Made by a program: the position numbers and the translations under genes. Below the pieces are notes generated by a model. It made no database searches and was not told the origin of the DNA. It saw nothing but the letters and a program-made list of their open reading frames with translations. DNA of 43,338 nucleotides from CAYJPA01 sp964371945 (GTDB taxonomy: Bacteria; Chloroflexota; Chloroflexia; Thermomicrobiales; UBA6265): contig CAYJPA010000051.1 in NCBI GenBank assembly GCA_964371945.1, forward strand, positions 1-43,338, written 5' to 3'. This document shows positions 1-7,448 of this stretch, one piece after another. The stretch's first letter is position 1. Each line of letters opens with the position of its first letter.

Positions 1-55
1 TTCGAGGACTCGCATCCTCCAACCATCAGGTGTCCATCAAAACGGGTCAAGTCCA
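1..55 (-). mobile_element. IS3-family element, left end only (runs off the window)
   Basis: Read on the minus strand, this segment opens with TGGACTTGACCCG, followed by TTTTGATGGACAC. It aligns almost base for base with the left end of the IS3-type element at 31598 (TGAACTTGACCCG, then TACTGATGCACAC) and with the reverse complement of that element's right end. The rest of the element lies beyond the window edge. It directly abuts the decayed IS630 transposase, so it probably inserted into it. No transposase codons are visible here. Confidence 0.55.
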
Positions 56-643
56 GACAGTCTCGTGATTTGTCTGGGCGAGATGGGACCAGAGTCGGCC
101 AAGCGTCATCCCGGGCAGCGGCTGGTCGAGGTGGCGTCCGCGGATGGGCGGCGCGCTCGGGCGAAGCAGGAGATCGACTCTGGGCGCCGGGGCGCGGGGT
201 ATGTCTTCGGCGCGTTCCCGCCCGCGAGCGGAGCCGCCTTCACCTTGCTCTATCCCCGCCGCACCATCGCCCACTGGGTCGATTTCCTCGATCACGTCGA
301 GGCGTGGCTTGATCCGCACGCCGAGCGGGTGTACGCCATGCTCGACAATCTCTCCACCCATCGCGCGCTCGATGTCCTGCGCTGGGCGCTGGTCCATCCG
401 CGCTGGGAGCTCGTCTTCCAACCCGTCGCCGCCTAGCTCAATCTGATTGAGCCGTGATGGAAGATCCTGCGCTCCTTGGCCCTGAAGGGTCGTCGATTCG
501 AGACCTGGGAGGAGGTGTGCCAGGCGGTGGCCGCTGCCACCGTCTACTGGAACAAGCATTGTCATCCCTTCGTCTGGGGCAAGCGGAAGCGGCGTCGCCC
601 CGCTCGACCCGTCGGCGACGCCCGCCTGCCGTTAGCCGCCTAG
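56..643 (+). pseudogene. IS630-family DDE transposase, decayed and 5'-truncated
   Basis: One reading frame carries the C-terminal catalytic half of an IS630/Tc1-type transposase: ICLGEMGPESAK, then VYAMLDNLSTHRA, then LNLIEP..WKILRSLALKGR and a basic tail. The frame is broken twice, by TAG at 434-436 and TGA at 455-457. Both fall where the family has Trp (SWLN and EPWWK), so each is explained by a single G-to-A change. The first catalytic Asp, usually in a CxDE motif, is Gly (LGEM). The helix-turn-helix half is missing because the frame meets an IS3-type end at position 55. It cannot make an active enzyme. Confidence 0.8.
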
Positions 644-705
644 ACTTGCCGGATGGACCACTTAGCCACGGCATATGCGACCAGCGATGGCACACAACCT
701 GTGAC

Positions 706-825
706 GGCGGACCTGCGTGTCCGCTTTTCCATCCACATACCATGGCAATCGATGGACGATCTGCAAAGTCGCTAAAGGATGTTACGTAAATTTCACAAAT
801 AAAAAGGCGGACACACGGGTCCGCC
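706..825. repeat. Paired inverted short hairpins (REP doublet, GGAC type)
   Basis: Two short palindromes face each other about 100 bp apart: GCGGAC-ctgcgt-GTCCGC (707-724) and GGCGGAC-acacgg-GTCCGCC (806-825). The second read in reverse has the same form as the first. The same arrangement with nearly the same words recurs at 36571-36686, so this is a repeated element. The distal hairpin also serves as the terminator described at 796-825. Confidence 0.55.
796..825 (-). terminator. Rho-independent terminator of the decarboxylase operon
   Basis: On the minus strand a perfect 7-bp GC stem (GGCGGAC/GTCCGCC, 6-nt loop) is followed directly by TTTTTATT. It lies 34 bp beyond the stop of the GNAT gene at 859 and so closes the three-gene operon. 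Confidence 0.8.
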
Positions 826-858
826 GCTACAAGCCAACTTGCACCGCTCGTCGACCGA

Positions 859-1335
859 TCAGTCAACGGCCTTCACCAGTACCTCTGACGTCGCCGACGG
901 CTTCCGCGGATGCGGGTTCGTCGCCACGTGCACAAACCCCAGCTTCTTGAAGAACGCGATATTGCCCGGAAGCGCGGTCCTAACCTCGACCTGCACCGCC
1001 GGCAAACCAAGCGCAATCGCCCGCTCCTCCGCAAACGCCATCAACCCGGCCGCGACCCCATTCCGGCGATAAGCAGGCAATACCGCCAGCCGGACAACGT
1101 AGAGATGATCCGCCTTCGCTTCGAGCCGGCCGGACCCGACGGCCGTTTCGCCGATCCATGCCACCTCCGCTTCATGCTCAGCGAGCGCTCGTTCGGCATC
1201 CGCAACACGCTCCGCCAGTACCCCGGTCGGCGGATCGAGCACATCTTTGTATTCACTGAAGGCGTCGAGCGTCAACTGGTAAACCAGCGCCGCGGCTTCG
1301 GGACCTACCAACTCGACTCGTAATCGCCCCGTCAC
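859..1335 (-). CDS. GNAT-family N-acetyltransferase
   Basis: A 158-residue single-domain GNAT protein, predicted to move an acetyl group from acetyl-CoA to an amine. The core strand VVRLAVLPAYRRNGVAAGLM (about residues 80-99) is motif A with the pyrophosphate-binding R/Q-x-x-G-x-G/A loop, and NIAFFKKLGFVHVATNPHP is the usual C-terminal element. The start is GTG at 1335; its GTGA overlaps the decarboxylase stop, so translation is coupled. A decarboxylase upstream that makes arylalkylamines suggests (inference) that the amine product is the acetyl acceptor, as in arylalkylamine N-acetylation. A ribosomal or small-molecule target is not excluded. Confidence 0.85.
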   Translation of the reverse strand: MTGRLRVELVGPEAAALVYQLTLDAFSEYKDVLDPPTGVLAERVADAERALAEHEAEVAWIGETAVGSGRLEAKADHLYVVRLAVLPAYRRNGVAAGLMAFAEERAIALGLPAVQVEVRTALPGNIAFFKKLGFVHVATNPHPRKPSATSEVLVKAVD

Positions 1336-2804
1336 GATCGCACAACCCCATCGGCCAGAGACCGGCCCGTCCGTCGCACCACCTCGATCAGGGCGTCCAG
1401 ATCCTCTTCGATCGTCGCGTAGTGAAAAACGTTCGCCCGTAGCACGAACCGGCCGCCAAGCGACGCCTGGGTGACGAAGACCTCGCCGCCCGACTGAACC
1501 TCTTCCATGATCGCCTTGTTGAGGGCATTAAGGCGGGCATCGTCGCCGCGTAGCTCCTCCGGCGCATACCGAAAGCAAACGATCGAAAGCTCGACCGGCG
1601 CCATCCGCTCAAAATCGGTAGCCGCATTGACCAACCCTGCCAGCTTCTTGGCCAGCCGGTTCTGCCGCTGGACAAGATCAGCAACGCCATCGCGGCCCAG
1701 GTGCAGCAGCGTCATCCAGAGCTTCAGCGCCCGAAACCCGCGACTCTGCTGAAACCCGTACTCGGAATACCAGGGCAGCCCGCCGATACCCTTCCCCTCT
1801 TCCGTTCGCACGTACGGCGGAACGAGACTGAAGGTATTGCGCAGCAATTTGCCGTCGCGGACCATCGCGCACCCGCACTCCACCGGCACCGAGAGCCACT
1901 TGTGCGGATCGAGCGACAGCGAATCCGCACGCTCCATCCCCGCGAAACGAGGTGCAATCTCGGGATCGAGCACCGCGATCGCCCCAATCGCCCCATCGAT
2001 GTGCAGCCACAAATCCTCTTCGGCGCAGAGATCGACCAGATCGTTCATCGGATCGATCGCACCCGTGCTCACCGTGCCGGCACTGGCCGCGACGCAAAAC
2101 GGTCTCAGACCCGCCGCACGATCCTCGGCGATCGCCTCCCGCAACGCGCTCATATCCATCCGGAACTCGGAATCCACCGGAAGGGTTCGCACATACTTGC
2201 CGCCCAGCCCAAGCAATTCGGCGGCCTTTTTCATCGTGGTGTGACCTTCAGAGGAGAGATAAAGCACCAGCGGCGGTCGACTCTCCTGCAGGCCATCCCC
2301 TCGGCTATCCCAGCCATCCTGCCGCGCCGCCCAGTGTCGCGCGGCGGTCAATCCCGTCAGCGATGCCATCGACCCGCCGCTGACGAGCAGTCCCATGCTG
2401 CCCTCGGTCGGGAACCCGACGAGCTCCATCAGCCAGCGCACCGCGGCGCGCTCGACGTAGATCGCGGCATGGTCGCCGCCGGCGCAACTTGGATTCATCG
2501 CCGCCGCGACGAAATCCGCGAAAACCCCAATCGGCGACGGCGGCGAATTGGCCCATCCGAAAAAGCGAGGATGACCGTTGCCCATCGGATGCGGCAGCAC
2601 CGCCTGCTCGAACCACTCTAGAATCGTCACCGGCGCGATCCCGATTGTAGGAAGCGGCTGCTCAAGCAGTTCGATCCGCTCCTCCGGCGACATCGGCGTA
2701 AAGACTGGCCGCTCGCGGATGCCGGCGAGATGCTCCGCGGCAAGATCGACGGCCCGGTAGCCAAGCGATCGGAAGGCCTCGATCTCGAGCGCCAATGAGG
2801 TCAT
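1332..2804 (-). CDS. PLP-dependent group II (aromatic-L-amino-acid type) decarboxylase
   Basis: A 490-residue fold-type I PLP enzyme. The family hallmark SLDPHKW is present (Schiff-base Lys about residue 302), as are HIDGAIGA (Asp about 270 for the pyridine nitrogen), SGGSMASL and SSEGHTTMKKAAELLG. The N-terminal HPRFFGWANSPPSPIG block is typical of aromatic-amino-acid, tyrosine and tryptophan decarboxylases. Start ATG 2804 was chosen because its ATGA overlaps the stop of the regulator gene; a reading that extends upstream would cover the regulator's C terminus. The likely reaction is decarboxylation of an aromatic L-amino acid to the amine. The substrate cannot be assigned, and glutamate or DOPA-type relatives share these motifs. 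Confidence 0.88.
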   Translation of the reverse strand: MTSLALEIEAFRSLGYRAVDLAAEHLAGIRERPVFTPMSPEERIELLEQPLPTIGIAPVTILEWFEQAVLPHPMGNGHPRFFGWANSPPSPIGVFADFVAAAMNPSCAGGDHAAIYVERAAVRWLMELVGFPTEGSMGLLVSGGSMASLTGLTAARHWAARQDGWDSRGDGLQESRPPLVLYLSSEGHTTMKKAAELLGLGGKYVRTLPVDSEFRMDMSALREAIAEDRAAGLRPFCVAASAGTVSTGAIDPMNDLVDLCAEEDLWLHIDGAIGAIAVLDPEIAPRFAGMERADSLSLDPHKWLSVPVECGCAMVRDGKLLRNTFSLVPPYVRTEEGKGIGGLPWYSEYGFQQSRGFRALKLWMTLLHLGRDGVADLVQRQNRLAKKLAGLVNAATDFERMAPVELSIVCFRYAPEELRGDDARLNALNKAIMEEVQSGGEVFVTQASLGGRFVLRANVFHYATIEEDLDALIEVVRRTGRSLADGVVRS

Positions 2805-3430
2805 GATGCCGCGTCCTTCGCTTCCCGGGAGCGCGCCAAATTGTGCGAACCCGCGCTGTTGATCCCCGCTTCGAGCGCCAGGTAATAGACGCACTCCTCG
2901 TCGCCGGGATTCGAAAATCCATGCACGCAATCGCCGGCGTAGTAAATGCTGTCTCCCTGGTTCAGCACATACTCGGTCTCATCGAGCGTGAGCTGAAGCG
3001 TTCCGCGCTCGACCGCGACATACTCGCGCGAGCCGGGCGCATGCGGCGGAAAGGTGCCGGCGTCGATCCCGGGCGGAATCGTCGTCCGCATGAACTCGAA
3101 TTCGACCCCGGGCAGCACCGGCGCCAGATTGCGCCGCGCCCACCCCGACGGATCGCGCGCCACGACCTGATCTTCGCGGGTAAGCAGGATCACCCGGTCA
3201 GATCGCTCCTCGCCGAGCAACCGCGACATGCTGGTGCCCAACCCAGACGCGATCTTGTGGAGCACGAGCACCGTCGGCGCTTTTTCAGCCGCCTCGACTG
3301 CGGACAGCATGCTCCGGCTGATATCGGCCTTGTTGGACAACGCCTCGAGTGACAACCCAAGCGCCAACCGCTCGGCCCGAACCCGCGCCCCCAACGCCCC
3401 CAAATCAAACCCATCTCGCACAGTCACCAT
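2801..3430 (-). CDS. XRE-family regulator with C-terminal cupin domain
   Basis: The N terminus is an HTH-XRE domain (LGLSLEALSNKADISRSMLSAVEAA, about residues 24-50). The C terminus is a single cupin sensor domain with PPHAPGSREYVAVERG and YYAGDCVHGFSNPG, about residues 130-190. This architecture is common in local regulators of amino acid or amine metabolism, where the cupin binds the effector. The first good start is ATG 3430. It lies only a few bases after the predicted transcription start, so the mRNA is probably leaderless. The gene is first in the operon and probably self-regulating, because an inverted repeat overlaps its promoter and start. Confidence 0.88.
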   Translation of the reverse strand: MVTVRDGFDLGALGARVRAERLALGLSLEALSNKADISRSMLSAVEAAEKAPTVLVLHKIASGLGTSMSRLLGEERSDRVILLTREDQVVARDPSGWARRNLAPVLPGVEFEFMRTTIPPGIDAGTFPPHAPGSREYVAVERGTLQLTLDETEYVLNQGDSIYYAGDCVHGFSNPGDEECVYYLALEAGINSAGSHNLARSREAKDAAS

Positions 3431-3451
3431 AGTGCCCAATTATCGCACTAT
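3429..3451. promoter_or_regulatory. Inverted-repeat operator overlapping promoter and start codon
   Basis: ATAGTGC-N9-GCACTAT is a perfect 7-bp inverted repeat. It spans the -10 box and the first base pairs of the regulator's start codon. A repressor bound here would block both RNA polymerase and the 5' end of a leaderless mRNA. The XRE protein encoded next to it is the obvious candidate (inference). Confidence 0.6.
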
Positions 3452-3467
3452 AGTGGATCCATCGCAA
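3439..3467 (-). promoter_or_regulatory. Sigma70-type promoter giving a leaderless transcript
   Basis: On the minus strand TTGCGA (3462-3467) and GATAAT (3439-3444) are separated by exactly 17 bp. A start about 7 nt after the -10 box falls within about 4 nt of ATG 3430, leaving no room for a Shine-Dalgarno site. Confidence 0.6.
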
Positions 3468-3547
3468 GAAATCGTAGAGTGCGGCCCCATGTTGGGCCCT
3501 GTTCACGAACCCGACATTCCACAATGGAACGGCGCGATCCGTCGTTG

Positions 3548-3567
3548 GGGCACACCGCGGTGTGCCC
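3548..3567. repeat. Perfect 20-bp palindrome, REP-like
   Basis: GGGCACACCGCGGTGTGCCC is self-complementary over its full length. It has the same GGGC-palindrome-GCCC form as the repeats at 22706 and 43090. The remaining bases from 3468 to 3749 show no gene. Confidence 0.6.
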
Positions 3568-3749
3568 GGTTCGTGGTCGCGGTCGCCAGTCATGCAAACG
3601 TTGATCGATTCAGACAGGAATGGTTGCCTCGTTGATACAACGTGGCGGAAACCCGGAAACGGCAGGCCGAGCAGCTACTATTGTCTGGTCGTTAGCGACG
3701 AGACAATTGATGCGATCTGTAATTGATCAGCCCAATCAAATTACGAACT

Positions 3750-4214
3750 CTAGGACCTAATAACTTCTTGACGTCCCTGGATTCGCAGATGAATGAAATT
3801 GACCGCTTGGACATGACCACCGCGAAAGATAACGTATGTCCCGTCTTGATCTGGTGGATAGCCCGGAATGATCAATTGGAATCGCCCGGCCCGAAATAAA
3901 CCTGGCATTTCTAAACTGACTGCAGTAATCGAAGAATAAGGTATAACAGTTTCATTCTGACTCAGTAGTCCCTTGGAGATTATCAGGCTGTCCGCATATA
4001 GCGATATCTCGCCATCATCAAATCTGCCTTGATACGTCGGTCCACCAAGCGATTTCCATTGTTCTCCTTGGGGGCTCTGCATAAATTCACCCCAAGCATC
4101 ATCTACTGCCGATTCACTGAGGTGAGGCAACTCTTCGTGTTGGGGAGGGATGATGATGAACTTATATAGAGCCTTGATTTTCGTGTCTGACGGTACCCAC
4201 TCATTACGATTCAA
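3750..4214 (-). CDS. Uncharacterised protein with bacterial PH-like (DUF4429-type) domain
   Basis: A 154-residue protein, visibly AT-richer than its neighbours. The N-terminal 70 residues are unrecognised (IKALYKFIIIPPQHEELPHL). The C-terminal half reads as one bacterial PH-like domain: GEISLYADSLIISKG, then VIPYSSITAVSLEMPGLF, then FQLIIPGY..TYVIFR. The IPYSSITAV and GLF signatures are typical of that fold, which usually mediates binding rather than catalysis. There is no signal peptide or membrane segment. Start ATG 4214 is the only clear choice. Its codon use and an isolated position beside decayed genes suggest acquired DNA. Function unknown. Confidence 0.6.
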   Translation of the reverse strand: MNRNEWVPSDTKIKALYKFIIIPPQHEELPHLSESAVDDAWGEFMQSPQGEQWKSLGGPTYQGRFDDGEISLYADSLIISKGLLSQNETVIPYSSITAVSLEMPGLFRAGRFQLIIPGYPPDQDGTYVIFRGGHVQAVNFIHLRIQGRQEVIRS

Positions 4215-4419
4215 CTTAAAATTCCTTTACTTGAATCGCGGCTGGGTCAATTGACAGCGCTTCTTTAGCTTATAAGTCCTACCCTCTTAGGTCAAGTAGT
4301 ATGTACTTGAATCGGTAAACCTATGCTCCTCTAATCCCATAGACCACTCTCAACGATTCCTGCTCTCGACGGCCAAAACATCCTATTCGAGCGGGTGCGA
4401 AATACAGTCAAATAGATCC

Positions 4420-4572
4420 TCAATTGTACGGAGTGCAAGGGATATGCCTCTGCTCCTGCGCACTTTGTGCTTTCAGAGACTCTAGTTCTTTCTCAATCCG
4501 CTCGACACCCACCATCGTGGCTCGATAGTGCGAGAGAGTGATTTCAGTTCTCATCGATAGGTCTGCTCTCAT
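4420..4572 (-). CDS. Small charged, coiled-coil-like ORF, possibly a gene remnant
   Basis: Fifty residues from ATG 4572 (MRADLSMRTEITL, then VGVERIEKELESLKAQSAQEQ), with a heptad-like pattern of hydrophobic and charged residues. The same frame stays protein-like upstream (HHKTIDRLDLLANQ) to a TAA about 60 bp earlier, and beyond that reads VIKPWNHN. The TAA may therefore be a nonsense mutation in a longer gene. No family is recognised. Confidence 0.3.
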   Translation of the reverse strand: MRADLSMRTEITLSHYRATMVGVERIEKELESLKAQSAQEQRHIPCTPYN

Positions 4573-4719
4573 CTGATTTGCAAGCAAGTCGAGTCTGTCA
4601 ATCGTCTTGTGGTGAGGGCCTTAATTATGGTTCCAAGGTTTGATCACTCTCCGCGTAATGGGGTTGTTATTCTATAATGCGGAGATTAGTCAAGACGCGC
4701 TTGCAGAGTAAGAAGCTTA

Positions 4720-5068
4720 TTAAGAAAGCTCGCGAAGCGTCACTGTCACGCTGACACATGATAACTGTTCAATCTTCCAGCCGGCCATACATCATTCGTA
4801 CAGAATGTGATTGGCGGTCGGACTCCAATGGATTGCCTCTCAACCAGGCTTCGCGCTCCTTAGCAAATCGTGGCAGGCGATTACCGATGACTCGCTCGAT
4901 TTCATCGAACTGCATTCAGTAAGTCGATCCCGTCTTGCTGAGGAGGAAATCGGCCGGAAGGGCGTATTCGTTGGTCATAAAGCCGCCTAGATCGAGGAGG
5001 TGGAATTGCTGTCCTAGCAATAACGCACGCCTTTTGCCGTATTTCCCGCTCAGGCAAAGCCATCGCAT
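4720..5068 (-). pseudogene. DUF7662-like small protein gene, broken by a stop and a frameshift
   Basis: On the minus strand one frame runs from ATG 5068 (KYGKRRALLLGQQFHLLDLGG, then ADFLLSKTGSTY) to TGA at 4916-4918. It then continues in the same frame as MQFDEIERVIGNRLPRFAKEREAW. After about 25 more residues homology moves to another frame as AGWKIEQLSCVSVTV, ending at 4720. The order F-x-x-IExIxGxxLPxxAxxxxAW followed by AGWxIxxxxxxxxxVT is that of the short DUF7662 family seen beside restriction and other accessory genes. Family membership is from memory of the pattern, not a search. The gene looks inactivated by at least two lesions. Confidence 0.45.
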
Positions 5069-5194
5069 GTGACCAAAAAGCTAGCGCCGTGTCCCTGTAA
5101 GCTTTCAGTTGCCTGACAGTTGAATCTAACCGCTAGCACTCGATTAGTCTGTCGCGGGAGATCAAGAAGGTCCATTTCATGTGGCTGTTTTCTC

Positions 5195-5875
5195 CTACAA
5201 CACCCCGTACTTTGCAAACACATTCTTCAACGTCGCGCCCTGCATCAGCTCGCCCCGTGTCAGCGACTCCTTGCCCACCCGCTCCTTCGCCAACTGCACA
5301 ACCTCGGCCTCGACTTCGCCCGGAATCACCACGATCCCATCAAAATCAGCGAACACCAGCTCGCCCGACTTCACCAGCACATCCCCGCACCGCACCGGTT
5401 CGTCGTACGAGATCACGCGACCACGGCCGACCGAGTCGAGCGCCTGGATACCCGCGTAATAGACCGGAAACCCGAGCTCGATAATCTTCACGCAGTCACG
5501 AACCTGGCTGTCGCAGATGCAACCGACCGCGCCATTCATCTTCGCTACGGTCGCCATCAATTCGCCGAAGGGCGCGTTGGTGCGGGCGTGATCGGTCGAA
5601 TGCACGACCACATCGCCCGGTTTGAGCGAATCCATCACTTCGATCTCGAGACCATATGGATCGCGCTCGACGACATGATCGATCTCGACCCAGCGCACGG
5701 TTCGCGCCCGCCCGGCAAAACCGCAGGTGTAGATGTCGGGCAGCAACGGCCGCAGCCGGTAGTGCATGACTTGATTCCGATAGCCAAGCGAATCGAGAAT
5801 ATCGCTGACCGCCGCGACATAGATCTGCTTCTTCATGAACTCGAAAAGCTCGGCGTCGCCGTCCTTCATGGCCAT
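5195..5875 (-). CDS. RraA-like / HMG-aldolase-family protein
   Basis: About 226 residues of the RraA fold. Family landmarks are GELMATVAKMNGAVGCICDSQVRDC (the G-E-x5-A and R/D-x-x loop of 4-hydroxy-4-methyl-2-oxoglutarate aldolases) and ADFDGIVVIPGE near the C terminus. Relatives are either RNase E inhibitors or metal-dependent aldolases and oxaloacetate decarboxylases; a catabolic operon favours the enzyme. Start ATG 5875 is preferred because GGAG lies 8 nt upstream; GTG 5884 would overlap that site. It is last in cluster A, 30 bp after the enolase gene, where a retro-aldol or decarboxylation step on a 2-oxo acid would fit (inference). Confidence 0.8.
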   Translation of the reverse strand: MAMKDGDAELFEFMKKQIYVAAVSDILDSLGYRNQVMHYRLRPLLPDIYTCGFAGRARTVRWVEIDHVVERDPYGLEIEVMDSLKPGDVVVHSTDHARTNAPFGELMATVAKMNGAVGCICDSQVRDCVKIIELGFPVYYAGIQALDSVGRGRVISYDEPVRCGDVLVKSGELVFADFDGIVVIPGEVEAEVVQLAKERVGKESLTRGELMQGATLKNVFAKYGVL

Positions 5876-5905
5876 GGTCTTCACTCCAACTTCAACGATC
5901 GACGG

Positions 5906-7123
5906 CTACATCACCCGGTAGTGCTCCACCATCTCCAGATCGATCTCGACCCCCGCGCCCGGTCGATCGGGCACCGGGATGTATCCGTCCTTCATTTCAA
6001 TCCGGGGATAACAGAGATTGTTGAGCAACGACGCCGACGAGACATTGAATTCCAGATAGAGCGAATTCATCAGATAGGCATTGAGATGGAGCGATGCCGC
6101 CTTGAGCAAATCGGTCAGCCACGCATGCGGCGCGCACTCGATCTGACGGCGCAGCGCGAGATCGGCGATCTGCTTGCCAATTGTCAACCCGCCGCAGCGC
6201 GACAGATCAGGCTGCAGCACATCGACTTTGCCCTCGGTCGCCAGCCGCTCGAATTCGTTGTAACCCGACGCCTGCTCGCCGGCGGCGATCCGAAGCGTCG
6301 TGCAACGCTCGGCCACCGCGCCGTAACCCGCGAAATTCTCGGGATGCATAAAATCCTCGAGCCAGAAAACATCGAGCTGCTCAAGCTCCAGCGCGACTTT
6401 GGTCCATTCACGCACCGATCTCGGCTTGTATGGTTGATCGAGCCGGGTGCCGTACCACCCGCCGTCGATCATCAAATCGACGCCCGGTCCCGCCTCTTCG
6501 CGCGCGGCTTTCACCAACGCGACATCGAGCTTGGCGTCATACCCGAACACACCCCAACCGAATTTGATCGCCCGGAAACCGGCGTCAAGATAACCGTGAA
6601 CCGACTCTCTCATTTCGTCGGGCGTCGGCCGGAAGAGGGTCGAGGCGTACCCCTTGACCGAATCGCGGTACTTCGCCCCGAGCAGCGAATGGAGCGGCAA
6701 GCCCAGCGCCTTCCCGGCGATATCCCACAGCGCGAGATCGGCGCCTGAGATCATCTGCATCCCGGCGCCCGCCCGCCCGTAATAGGCGAGAAAGCGATAC
6801 ATCTTTTGCCAAAGACGCTCGCGCTCAAACGGGTTCTCGCCGACCAGCGCGGATTTCAACCCCTCGAATCCGACCGCTCCGCCGGACGGCACATCGACGA
6901 TCGCCCGCCCCACATGCGGCTGGGTTTCGATATCGGACCATCCTGTGATCCCGGCATCGGTTTCGATCTTGATCAGCGAAATGAACCGCACGCCGTGCGC
7001 TTCGCCGGCCTCATCGGGGTTCGGATAATCCTTGCCGGTGTCGAGCACCATCGCCTCGACATTCGTAATGATCAACGCGTTCGCCTCCAATAATTCGGCC
7101 GGCCGTTTCCACACCGTCGTCAT
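5906..7123 (-). CDS. Enolase-superfamily enzyme (mandelate racemase / sugar-acid dehydratase type)
   Basis: 405 residues from ATG 7123. The N-terminal capping domain is followed by a TIM barrel. Metal ligands are seen as Asp in LMIDGGWYG, Glu in FWLEDFMHPE and Glu in AAGEQASGYNEF, with a candidate acid-base His in APHAWLTDL and QPDLSRCGG before it. The usual KxK is KFG (FRAIKFGWG), so the second Lys is absent. This fits dehydratases acting on acid sugars better than muconate cycloisomerases. A longer upstream reading in this frame is repeat-like and unlikely to be coding. Expected role: anti- or syn-dehydration of an aldonate to a 2-keto-3-deoxy acid. The substrate is unknown. Confidence 0.82.
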   Translation of the reverse strand: MTTVWKRPAELLEANALIITNVEAMVLDTGKDYPNPDEAGEAHGVRFISLIKIETDAGITGWSDIETQPHVGRAIVDVPSGGAVGFEGLKSALVGENPFERERLWQKMYRFLAYYGRAGAGMQMISGADLALWDIAGKALGLPLHSLLGAKYRDSVKGYASTLFRPTPDEMRESVHGYLDAGFRAIKFGWGVFGYDAKLDVALVKAAREEAGPGVDLMIDGGWYGTRLDQPYKPRSVREWTKVALELEQLDVFWLEDFMHPENFAGYGAVAERCTTLRIAAGEQASGYNEFERLATEGKVDVLQPDLSRCGGLTIGKQIADLALRRQIECAPHAWLTDLLKAASLHLNAYLMNSLYLEFNVSSASLLNNLCYPRIEMKDGYIPVPDRPGAGVEIDLEMVEHYRVM

Positions 7124-7244
7124 GCTGAGGTCCGAAGCATCTCGCCGGTGGGCCGTTGCAACAACCCTCTCAGATGGGTCGCCGTCCTGTCGTTGTGCCT
7201 CCCGGAATACGGTTCCCCAAACCAACACCGCAACCTTGAACGAA

Positions 7245-7334
7245 GGGTCAACACGGCGGTTGACCCCTACGTGACAACTGGTGTCATTGAGGGCGCGGCG
7301 GATGCCGTGTAGGGGCCGACCGCCGTGTCTGCCC
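7245..7334. repeat. REP doublet of the GTAGGGGC type (copy 1)
   Basis: GGGTCAAC-acggcg-GTTGACCC followed by CTAC (7245-7270) is met 40 bp later by GTAGGGGCC-gaccgccgtgtct-GCCC (7309-7334), so the two units point away from each other. The layout and wording recur at 19952-20043. It fills the gap between the dehydrogenase and enolase genes of cluster A. Confidence 0.6.
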
Positions 7335-7448
7335 TGCTCAACGCCGGTGTCGCTCACCTCGGGCAGCCGGCGATCCCTTCGATTGCTCGTGCGCCGGCGG
7401 CCCGTGCCCGGCACCGGATTTCAATCCCGTGCTCTCGGCCGTGCCGAA

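Noticed and set aside
434..457. Stop-codon readthrough or Trp/Sec recoding in the transposase
   Set aside because: One stop is TAG and one is TGA, a catalytic Asp is also lost, and no recoding signal is visible; decay explains it better.
2804..2930. N-terminal extension of the decarboxylase
   Set aside because: It would translate the regulator's C-terminal DNA in another frame; the ATGA overlap at 2801-2804 fits better.
5120..6748. Long open frame on the plus strand across the RraA-like and enolase genes
   Set aside because: It lies opposite two well-supported genes, is Arg/His/Leu-rich without motifs, and reflects GC-rich codon use of the real strand.
7123..7414. N-terminal extension of the first enolase
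   Set aside because: The extra codons run through the REP doublet and are Arg-rich; enolase homology begins after ATG 7123.
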